The notes below the pieces were generated by a model, which was given only the letters and a program-made list of their open reading frames with translations, ran no database searches and was not told the origin of the DNA. From Spisula solida (taxonomy: Eukaryota > Mollusca > Bivalvia > Venerida > Mactridae), in assembly GCA_947247005.1 (NCBI GenBank), contig OX365948.1, positions 38,506,601 to 38,570,600 on the forward strand: a stretch of DNA of 64,000 bases. The letters are read 5' to 3'. The translations under genes were made by a program, and so were the position numbers. Of the stretch, positions 47,201-57,495 are shown piece by piece. Numbering within the stretch: the first letter of the stretch is position 1; the number at the start of each line of letters is the position of its first letter.

Positions 47201-50200
47201 GTTGTTCCTTGACTGTTTAACGTAATGACTGGATAATGTGACTGGGTAATTCCTTTACTGTTTGACGTAATACCTCGATAGTGTGACTAGGTAGTTCCTT
47301 GACTTTTTAACGTAATGCCTGGATAATGTGACTGGGTAATTCCTTGACTGTTTGACGTAATGTCAGGATAATGTGACTGGATAATTCCATGACTGTTTGA
47401 CGTAATGTCAGGATAATGTGACTGGGTAGTTCCTTGACTGTTTGACGTAATGCCTGATAAATGTGACTGGATAATTCCTTGACTGTATAACGTAATGACT
47501 GGATAATGCGACTGGGTAATTCCTTGACTGTTTAACGAAATGACTGGATAATGTTACTGGGTAATTCCTTGACTGTTTAACGTAATGACTGGATAATGTG
47601 ACTGGGTAATTCCTTGATTGTTTGACGTAATGCCTGGATAATGTGACTAGGTAGTTCCTTGACTGTTTGGTCCAATGACTGGATAGTGTGACTGGGTAAT
47701 TCCTTGACTGTTTAACGTAATGACTGGATAATGTGACTGGGTAATTCCTTGACTGTTTGACGTAATGTCAGGATAATGTGACTGGGTAGATCCTTGACTG
47801 TTTAACGTAATGCCTGGATAATGTGACTGGGTAATTCCTTGACTGTTTGACGTAATGCCTGGATAATGTGACTGGGTAATTCCTTGACTGTTTGACGTAA
47901 TGACTGGATACTGTGACTGGGTAATTCCTTGACTGTTTCACGTAATGTCAGGATAATGTGACTGGGTAGTTCCTTGACTGTTTGACGTAATGCCTGAATA
48001 ATGTGACTGGGTAATTCCTTGACTGTTTAACGTAATGACTGGATAATGTGACTGGGTAATTCCTTGACTGTTTAACGAAATGACTGGATAATGTGACTGG
48101 GTTGTTCCTTGACTGTTTAACGTAATGACTGGATAATGTGACTGGGTAATTCCTTTACTGTTTGACGTAATACCTCGATAGTGTGACTAGGTAGTTCCTT
48201 GACTGTTTGGTCCAATGACTGGATAGTGTGACTGGGTAATTCCTTGACTGTTTAACGTAATGCCTGGATAATGTGACTGGGTAATTCCTTGACTGTTTGA
48301 CGTTATGTCAGGACAATGTGACTGGGTAGTTCCTTGACTGTTTAACGTAATGCCTGGATAATGTGACTGTGTAATTCCTTGACTGTTTGACGTAATGCCT
48401 GGATAATGTGACTGGGTAATTCCTTGATTGTTTGACGTAATGCCTGGATAATGTGACTGGGTAATTCCTTGACTGTTTGGTCCAATGACTGGATAATGTG
48501 ACTGGGTAATTCCTTGACTGTTTGACGTAATGCCTGGATAATGTGACTGGGTAATTCCTTGACTGTTTGACGTAATGTCTGGATAATGTGACTGGGTAGT
48601 TCCTTGACTGTTTGACGTATTGTCAGGATAATGTGACTGGGTAGTTCTTTGACTGTTTGACGTAATGCCTGGATAATGTGACTGGGTAATTCCTTGACTG
48701 TTTGACGTAATGCCTGGATAATGTGACTAGGTAAGTCCTTGACTGTTTGAACGTAATGCCTGGATAATGTGACTGGGTAATTCCTTGACTGTTTGACGTA
48801 ATGCCTGGATAGTGTGACTGGGTAATTCCTTGACTGTTTGACGTAATGACTGGATACTGTGACTGGGTAATTCCTTGACTGTTTGACGTAATGTCAGGAT
48901 AGTGTGACTGGGTAGTTCCTTGACTGTTTAACGTAATGCCTGGATAATGTGACTGGATAGTTCCTTGACTGTTTGGTCCAATGACTGGATAATGTGACTG
49001 GGTAATTCCTTGACTGTTTAACGTAATGCCTGGATAATGTGACTGGGTAATTCCTTGACTGTTTGACGTAATGTTAAGATAATGTGACTGGGTAATTCCT
49101 TGACTGTTTGACGTAATGCCTGGATAGTGTGACAAGGTATTTCCTTGACTGTTTGACGTAATGCCTGGATAATGTGACTGGGTAATTCCTTGACTGTTTG
49201 ACGTAATGCCTGGATAGTGTGACTGGGTAGTTCCTTGACTGTTTGACGTAATGCCTGGATAGTGTAACTGAGTAGTTCCTTGACTGTTTGACGTAATGCC
49301 TGGATAGTGTGACTGGGTAATTCCTTGACTGTTTGACGTAATGACTGGATAATGTGACTGGGTAGTTCCTTGACTGTTTGACGTAATGCCTGGATAATGT
49401 GACTGGGTAATTCCTTGACTGTTTGACGTAATGTCAGGATAATGTGACTGGGTAGTTCCTTGACTGTTTGACGTAATGCCTGGATAATGTGACTGGGTAG
49501 TTCCTTGACTGTTTGACGTAATGTCAGGATAATGTGACTGGGTAGTTCCTGGACTGTTTGACGTAATGCCTGGATAATGTGACTGGGTAATTGCTTGACT
49601 GTTTGACGTAATGACTGGATAATGTGACTGGGTAATTCCTTGACTGTTTGACGTAATGCCTGGATAATGTGACTGGGTAATTCCTTGTCTGTTTGACGTA
49701 ATGCCTGGATAATGTGACTGGGTAATTCCTTGTCTGTTTGACGTAATGCCTGGATAGTGTGACTGTGTAATTCCTTGACTGATTGACGTAATACCTGGAT
49801 AGTGTGACTGGGTAATTCCTTGTCTGTTTGACGTAATGCCTGGATAATGTGACTGGGTAGTTCCTTGACTGTTTGACGTAATGTCAGGATAATGTGACTG
49901 GGTAGTTCCTTGACTGTTTGACGTTATGCCTGGATAATGTGACTGGGTAGTTCCTTGACTGTTTGACGTAATGACTGGATAGTGTGACTGGGTAATTCCT
50001 TGTCTGTTTGACGTAATGCCTGGATAATGTGACTGGGTAGTCCTTGACTGTTTGACGTAATGTCAGGATAAAGTGACTGGGTAATTCCTTGACTGTTTGA
50101 CGTAATGACTGGATAATGTGACTGGGTAATTCCTTGACTGTTTGGTCCAATGACTGGAGAATGTGACTGGGTTGTTCCTTGACTGTTTGACGTAATGCCT

Positions 50201-50690
50201 GGATAATGTGACTGGGTAATTCCTTGACTGATTGACGTAATACCTGGACAGTGTGACTGGGTTATTCCTTGTCTGTTTGACGTAATGCCTGGATAATGTG
50301 ACTGGGTAATTCCTTGACTGTTTGACGTAATGCCTGGATAATGTGACTGGGTAATTCCTTGACTGTTTGACGTAATGACTGGATAATGTGACTGGGTAAT
50401 TCCTTGACTGTTTGACGTAATGCCTGGATAGTGTGACTGGGTAATTCCTTGACTGTTTGACGGAATGCCTGGATAATGTGACTGGGTAATTCCTTGACTG
50501 TTTGACGTAATGCCTGTATAGTGTGACTGGGTAATTCCTTGACTGTTTGACGTAATGACTGGATACTGTGACTGGGTAATTCCTTGACTGTTTGACGTAA
50601 TGTCAGGATAATGTGACTGGGTAGTTCCTTGACTGGTTGGTCCAGTGTCAGGATACTGGAACTGGATAGTGTTGTTGTATGGTTGACACA
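44212..50690. repeat. 45-bp minisatellite, TTTGACGTAATG-type block
   Basis: About 144 units of 45 bp by span (GTGACTGGGTAATTCCTTGA then CTGTTTGACGTAATGCCTGG, ATAAT). Variants differ at CCTGG/ACTGG/TCAGG, TAATT/TAGTT and TTTGACG/TTTAACG/TTTGGTCC. A single-base insertion recurs in a few units (TTTGAACGTAATG near 45325, 45465 and 48748), showing segmental copying. Minus-strand open frames are artefacts of the 45-bp period. The array ends near 50690 in diverged units. Confidence 0.97.
46261..48200. repeat. 900-bp higher-order repeat within the 45-bp array
   Basis: Blocks of 20 units recur 900 bp apart. 46741-47300 and 47641-48200 look identical by eye, as do 46261-46500 and 47161-47400. The rare variant TTTGACGTAATACCTCGATA occurs at 46361, 47261 and 48161. 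A one-unit (45 bp) deletion changes the spacing to 855 for part of the block. Confidence 0.9.
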
Positions 50691-52294
50691 GTGTCTTGAT
50701 TATGTGACTATGAATTTCGACCAGATATGTTATCAGATTAAATGTTTATCGTGTTTTCTTTTTGTAATGCTTCCGTATATTATCTGACACAGCATTGGTC
50801 GCGTAATAAAGATATGAGAGCCCTTTTCAAGGGAATTTGTGCTTACCCCTCGAAATTATGACAACTTTTACATATAACATGCATTTTAATATTTCTACCA
50901 TTTGCCATTAGTGTAGGCGTTACATTGCGCGTTTTCCACATGTCCTTATTTATAAATGCTTAATACGGTTTATATAGAATATTTATATTGAACATTTTAG
51001 TCGTTTTAGTGTTCTGTTTTATAACTTTTAAATCAATCAAATACTAGTTAAAGGATTTAGACACGATAATAATTGAATGATATTGGTGTATGGACACTTA
51101 ACTATGTTTTAATTAAACCTCCATGGTGTTACGTTACGTCATTTTCAGAGCAATAAATTTTAAGGCTATTTATTCAAAGCGTTTCTTAAATAAAAAAAAT
51201 GCATACTGCATACGATGAATTATAATTGAATTCTATCTGAGGGAGCTATATATATAATTATGACATTTTGGGTAAATTAAATTTTACCGATCTAATTCAA
51301 ACATGATTTCACCGATCTAGATATAAGATAATTAAATACACTTAAATATTAATTCATAATAAATTGCAGTAAAAAATTACTGCATACACAAATGCCTTGG
51401 GTGTAGTCAAATTTCATTCTTGATAAGTAAAAGCTATGTAACGCAAAAGAAAGGAAATCTAAAATAGACATAATGACGGGGGATGATTTTAACTTAATTA
51501 ATCCACTTTAATGTAAATTTATAAGTTTAATTTAATTCATGAAATTAGGAAGACATTGGAAGGTTTCATATTCAGAAAATAAATGGGACAATGTCTAAGC
51601 GTGTGTATGTATGTATATAGCATGATTTATCGAACACGATCAATATGAATATTAGCTATACCTGCCTGTCACTTTTACAATTTACAGCATAAGGCAACCA
51701 TGTGTCCATGAGTTTTAGTGTACACCGGCGCTGAAAGCGGATATAATGTAGAACCGTCGCATTACATTTTTTTCAACTATTGTATATAACTTCCAATTCA
51801 GAACAAATATTCCATTACCTTATGAGTGTTGAGTGTTGAAAACGACGACAAACTATTCAACAGCGAGGAGCAATGTTCTCAGAATTACATCGTGTTTAAT
51901 TCTGCGAGGAATAAAATTGTTCAAACATAATACCGGAACTTAATGGTACGGAAATTGAAAAGAAGAATGGTTCCAATTGTTTGTTCACCATTCTGGAGTA
52001 CGGAATAATAACACATCACTCGTTGTGGTAGAACAACGGCCTAGTTTGTATAATTGTATCTCGCTGATTCAGAATATGAAAGTTGAAGCCAGCATTCAGG
52101 ACGAGATTATTTATGGATTCATCACTGTTGGGTTCAATTTAACTGAGCATTTGAACAAATGTACCATATATTCGAGGTAAAAACGGAGTATTACAACAGT
52201 CATAGCGTATTCAACTTCACATACTTTGGATTTGTAAAATAAGTGATAAATACTACTCAAGTTCTATATACGGCTATCCATAACTGGCAGAAAC
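50691..52294. other. Flank upstream of the 52.3 kb gene; no gene seen
   Basis: AT-rich sequence. An open frame at 51977-52180 ends at AG|GTAAAA (52176), which would be phase-compatible with the AG acceptor at 52320, but it lacks an initiator and family features. Confidence 0.4.
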
Positions 52295-52693
52295 ATGAAC
52301 GCGCGTGGTTTAGTTTCCAGGGAGTCGACGGCGTCTTCATATGGGGGCGGGGCAATGTTATACCCAAACGGTGGAAACTCTTTAGCAGCAATTCACGAGC
52401 TTTATCAAGAACTGGAACCACAGATAAGTAAATCGTATCGGCCACATGTTAAATATGTTCCACCACCCCCTCCAGATCCAAGTAAGATCAAACTGGACCA
52501 AGCCTTACTTGACAAACAAAAGAAAGGAAAACAGTTAAAATCAGTGCAAATTATGTTAGGTGCGGTGTCAGAAATGCAAAAACGTACGGAGTCTAACGTT
52601 GTTGCGAAGAAAAAGTTCGGTGACATTGCGAGACGGGCGTCTCAAGACATAAGTCAAAGTTTACCTAACTTATCACAGAATACAGAAACTTGA
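52295..52693 (+). CDS. Unknown 132-residue protein or terminal exon
   Basis: Starts MNARGLVSRESTASSYGGGA. It contains SLAAIHELYQELEPQISKSY, the proline run YVPPPPPDPSK, and a Lys/Gln-rich helical part (LDKQKKGKQLKSVQIMLGAV), and ends RRASQDISQSLPNLSQNTET. Composition and the lack of repeats look genuinely coding, and nothing comparable exists on the other strand. The ATG at 52295 has A at -3. Alternatively TTTAGTTTCCAG|GGAGTC at 52320 is an acceptor and this is the last exon of a longer gene. Its phase would match exon 3 of the ankyrin gene, but that link is speculative. No known domain recognised; probably a cytoplasmic, largely disordered or helical protein. AATAAA lies at 53269-53274. Confidence 0.6.
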   Translation: MNARGLVSRESTASSYGGGAMLYPNGGNSLAAIHELYQELEPQISKSYRPHVKYVPPPPPDPSKIKLDQALLDKQKKGKQLKSVQIMLGAVSEMQKRTESNVVAKKKFGDIARRASQDISQSLPNLSQNTET

Positions 52694-53268
52694 AATACGG
52701 AATATACACAGTGCTAAATGTGATAATAACATACATAGAATGTAATTAGTTAAATGTTCTGTTAATCAATCTATACTCATGATTTATTGCTCAATTTTAT
52801 GTATATATAATTATTCTTATACAATATCTGATAACTTTACCTCCTTCTTTCACTATATACATGTAGCTCACACCGATTTGTCTACATACATGTATATTTC
52901 ACTAATGTACATTAAGTGTAACCCTTTTTCCTATTTACCTGTTTGTCTCACTGTTTCGTGTTTCTTTTTTACCAATTTCAATGATTTACCTAATTTCAAA
53001 ATTGACCATTTTCCTTTATTTGTCTATACCTATATTTCACTTTTATTTCTATTCTTCTCACTTAGTTACCTATAAATCAACCCTGTTTACCTATACATAT
53101 ATACTTTCACTATTTTTCATCTGTTTCAATTAGTTAATACAAATTAGTTGTCAATTTACGGATTAATGCAATAGTATGTATACATGCACTTAATTAACTT
53201 ACATTTGGAACATCGATTCCTTTTTAATTTTTTGCGTACTAACTCTTGTTACATGTACTATTTTGTTC

Positions 53269-53274
53269 AATAAA
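53269..53274 (+). terminator. Poly(A) signal downstream of the 52.3 kb gene
   Basis: AATAAA about 575 bp after the stop, following a pyrimidine-rich UTR. It is a plausible cleavage signal for this transcript. Confidence 0.4.
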
Positions 53275-53847
53275 TCTAGCCATATTTTATAATATACAAT
53301 CATAGTGTTTTTCTTGATACAGATTTTGCCTACTTCATTTCACTGCAACATTTAAAGTAGCAAAATCAATATGGTTTTAATTTCAAATTTAACTTAATAT
53401 ACGTTTGTTGACGTTGGTTTGCGGAATGTATAGATCGGCATGAACTTGGGACTTGAAATGTTTTTCGCAGCCACTATATTTACAAGGACTACAAGAGCTA
53501 TACATTAATTAGCACTTAATGTCAGGACAGGTTAGACCACTGGTCCGATAGTGATAAGCTGGTCTTCAGTTAATACCCGGTGTTCATCTGTTGACCTTTA
53601 TATAACATGCTAAATGACTCAAGACTACTTCACGCGTACATACAAGTGGGAAATGTCCACCTCTCCTAATTCCTGTGTTTTATAAAAGCGACATAAGTGG
53701 AGTGTGTATTGTACCCAAACCACCAGACACTAATGTGAGAGTACAACAAAATGTATATTGACATTTAACCACTGCAAACGGCTGCTAACTTCCGTGATAC
53801 AATTTGTCATTTTCGGCTCTAATTCACCGCTTCCACACACCTAGCAT

Positions 53848-55333
53848 TGTTACAACCCGTTTTGTAATAAAGTTGCAAAGTGTAATAATTATTACAAAAC
53901 GGGTTGAGAGCTTATTACACTTTGAAAAAATGTTTGCAACCCGTTTTGTAATAAAGTTGCAAAATGTAATAATTATTACAAAACGGGTTGAGAGCTTATT
54001 ACACTTTGAAAAAATGTTTGCAACCCGTTTTGTAATAAAGTTGCAAAATGTAATAATTTTTTTAAGATCACCTCAAAAGTGAGGTATTCATTACAAAACG
54101 GGTTGAAAGAGTTATTACACCTTGAAAATAACCTTGTAACCCGTTTCGTAATATATGTTCAAAATGTAATAAATTTTCAAAATGTAATAAATTTTTGAAA
54201 TCACCTCAAAAGTGAGGTATTAATTACAAAACAACAAAAAAACTTTTCAACCCGTTTTGTAATAAATTTTCGAAATGTAATAATTTTTTGAAACCACCTC
54301 AAAAGTGAGGTATTCAATACAAAACGGGTTAAGAAGTGTTCTTTGCTTGGAAATGACCTTGCAACACGTTTTGTAAAAATTTTTCGAAATGTAATATTTT
54401 TTTGAAATCATCTCGAAAGCGAGGTATTCATTACAAAAAAGGGTTTGAGGTGTTCTTTTGCTTGGATATGACATTGCAACCCGTTTTGTAATAATGTTTC
54501 GAAATTTAATAATTTTTTGAAATCACCTCAAAAGTGAGGTATTCATTACAAAAAAGGATTTTGAGGTGTTCTTTTGCTTTAAAATGACCTTGCAACCCTT
54601 TTGTTATAATTTTTCGAAATGTAATAAATTTTTGAAATCACCTCAAAAGTGAGGTATTTATTACAAAACGGGTTGAGAAGTGTTATTACACTTTGAAAAT
54701 AACCATGCAACTCGTTTTGTAATAATTTTTCGAAATGAAATAAATTTTTGCAATCACCTCAAAAGTAAGGTATTTATTACAAAACGGGTTGAGAAGTGTT
54801 ATTACACTTTGAAATAATCATTGCAACCCGTTTTGTAATCAAGTTGCAAAATGTAATAATTATTACAAAACGGGTTGAGAGCTTATTACACTTTGAAAAA
54901 ATGTTTGCAACCCGTTTTGTAATAAAGTTGCAAAATGTAATAAATTTTAGAAATCACCTCAAAAGTGAGGTATTTATTACAAAACGGGTTGAGAAGTGTT
55001 ATTACACTTTTTAATAAAGTTGCAAAATGTAATAATTTTTTGAAATGTAACATATTTTCTGCTCTTCGTCCATGATTTGACATTTAACAATTACCGGATG
55101 TCATTGAATTGAAATTTGATATTGGTATTCTAAACATCTAGATTGACATTGGAAGAAACATTACTTTTTAAGAAAAAAATATGGCGGAAAACTTTGGGGC
55201 CTTGTCGTAAGCGAAAACAAGCCGATTTACGTAGTGCAACTCTTTCGATCAAATGTTCCCTTCTGTTCATTTCACCCCACGGTAAAACGTTGTGAATGTC
55301 AAATATCACGAAATTTAGTATTTTTTGTGTTAT
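53848..55333 (+). repeat. Left arm of the foldback element (1486 bp)
   Basis: Subterminal repeat region to about 55040, then a non-repetitive inner part containing CGAAAACAAGCCGATTTACG and ATTTCACCCCACGGTAAAAC, inverted at 57550-57640. The arm is shorter than the right arm because of fewer repeat units. Open frames within it merely read the repeat. Confidence 0.9.
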
Positions 55334-55653
55334 CCTCTCTTAATGGTCGTATGCTTCTTAGAAAATACATGCCATGTTTTTAAATTTGATTTTATGTGAA
55401 GCTCAAATGTATTGTTTTACACTAATACTTATATAAGTGTCGGGTGGCCATCATTATACTATATAACATTTGCGACTAAGCGTAACCAACAGAAACCGCC
55501 GAATATCCAATTAGTATACGTATAGCCAAGAAGTAAAGCTCAACATACAAGTATACTGATGTGTATTTTATGAAATGTTTACAATAACAATTGTTTGCTA
55601 ATAAGACATGCTCAAAACGTAAAAACGCATTAATAAATTAATGTAAAGTACGG

Positions 55654-55830
55654 AAAATTTGACGTGATTCTCAATTTAACAGCTGATAAAATGACTATAT
55701 TTATAACTCCGGTGGTATGTTTTCATAAGCGTGAAAAAACCCGAAGACGCTCGGTGTATACTACCAACACAAATTTTAAGGACCAATATTGCACGATTTG
55801 TTCGCGAAAATTGATATATTCAGCGCGACG
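55654..55830. mobile_element. MITE family B, copy 2 (right end missing)
   Basis: Starts AAAATTTGACGTGATTCTCA and shares ACTATATTTATAACTCCGG, CGAAGACGCTC and ACCAACACAAATTTTAAGGA with 29779-30016. Homology fades after GATATATTCAGCGCGA. Confidence 0.55.
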
Positions 55831-56667
55831 GACCCTGTTATATGCAGGGATTTCCGGGACTTTTCGAATAAGATCCGTTGCTCTACCGTCCTTCTAAATG
55901 TCATACCGGTATGACGCACACCACGGTGAACACTGGCCGGTAAAGAACGGCAAAGCCCCGTTTCGTACCGATGGAGACAGGCATAGAAACGGTATGAGCC
56001 AGTTACCATCCAGGAACTGAGGCTTGAGAATGAGACGTTCTACAGAAATTCCTTTAACCTGTATTCAGAATACCACATGAACTATTTCAAATAACAGTAC
56101 ATCTAAACTCCAGAGGAGATACTTGATACATCAAGTTTCAAACTAGTGTTCAACGACGTATGTTAATGTCCTGGTCAGACGGTTGTGGATGAACATCCTG
56201 TACAAGTTGGGTCTGGTAGTAAACCGAAGTCAGGGAAAACTGTTGATGAATGTAGTTGTTCGTAGTACATCGAGCGTAGTGATGAACACAGTTTGAACTC
56301 ATTATTTGTCTGTAGTTAGTTAAAAATGATCTACGACCAGGTTGGATGACAGGACCCCACTGAGACAATGCACTACGGGTTACGACATACTGTTCCGTAC
56401 AATGTCGACGTTGGCAGTTCGCAGTTGCCTATTCGACCCTTTACTATAAATCGAATTGGCTGCTATCCCCCGGGCCCAGTTCGCAGTTGCCGACACGCTA
56501 GCGAAAATCGAATCGGCAGCAGGATTGTGTAGTTGAATCGGCTACTGGCAACTGGCAGCTAGCTGCTTACTTCACGCATATTCACATACCAACTAGAAAA
56601 ACCTCAAAAGTACAGTTACGATTCAATGCTCGAAATCAACCTATAATGTTTTATGGTATAGTACGGA

Positions 56668-56909
56668 GAATTCGACACGATTCTCGACCTTCTATTAGCA
56701 TAATTAGGAGCTGATATATTGTCTATATTTGTAATCCCGGCTGTTTGTTTTCATTAGCGGGAAATATGAAAAAAAAACTCGAGGCGTAATACCAATACAA
56801 ATTTAAACGACCGGTATTGCACGATTTTCTCGAGGTTTTTTATATTAAACGCAATAACCTTCTAAAATACATGTATTAATGCATATAAGGTCAGGATCAC
56901 GTCAAATTC
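56668..56909. mobile_element. MITE family B, copy 3 (242 bp)
   Basis: GAATTCGACACGATTCTCGA to CGTCAAATTC. Homologous throughout to 29779-30016, including the AAGGTCAGGATCACGTCAAA right end. Confidence 0.7.
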
Positions 56910-57099
56910 TCAGTGCTATAATGATGTTCTTATCGTTCTTATTTATATTCATTGTCATTATGTCATTTCATGCTACACAGTCATGGAGGAAACAAAAACT
57001 ACTACTAATAGTAATAATAATTTGTCAGTGGAAATCGTGTCATTGTAACGGAAGGTAAAATCACAAAAATATTTCTCATTGAGTAAGTGTCTTGAAAAA

Positions 57100-57275
57100 T
57101 GAAAATAGTAGCCTAACTACATTGACGCAGAAGAAGCAAGCGAATGTCTCGTTCTATCAACATTTCATAAAAGTTCTGCCTTCCCTGTCCGACTGTCCTG
57201 TCCCCGCGGGCTAGGATCCAACCCGGGACCTTCTGCACTCAAAGCGGACGCTTAACCACAAGGCTGTAGAGGAGA
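57100..57275 (-). mobile_element. tRNA-derived SINE, minus strand
   Basis: Read on the minus strand, A box TGTGGTTAAGCG (57249-57260) and B box GGGTTGGATCC (57214-57224) lie in a tRNA-like head starting near 57275. The body extends leftwards for an uncertain length to about 57100. It belongs to a different family from the SINE at 30958. Confidence 0.65.
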
Positions 57276-57495
57276 CTACTAGGCATATAAGCATTATTGG
57301 CAGGGAACAAAGTGACAAGAATTATATTCTCATACTGTGTAAGACCTAAAATGTCAAAAATGGACCGATATTTGCTATAACAAAGACATGAACACAGCAC
57401 AAACATTTTAGTGCGGTTGAGCTTATCAGCACTTGGACATCACATTTAGAAGTCATCTTTATTACAATATACACTATTGCAGATCTATGTCAAAT

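Larger units (their letters stand above)
55334..57495. other. Central loop of the foldback element
   Basis: No open frame with transposase features. It contains two MITE family B copies (55654-55830 partial, 56668-56909), a minus-strand SINE (about 57100-57275), and a segment at 56395-56570 with repeated GTTCGCAGTTGCC and hairpin-forming GCAGTTGCC/GGCAACTGGCAG words. The loop may be cargo, or the remains of an autonomous core replaced by insertions. Confidence 0.6.

Noticed and set aside
48623..50150. Minus-strand repeat frames in the second 45-bp block
   Set aside because: Same artefact as above, with frame shifts inside the frames.
51977..52180. Exon preceding the 52.3 kb gene
   Set aside because: It ends at a phase-compatible donor, but has no ATG in frame near its start, no clear acceptor, and no family features.
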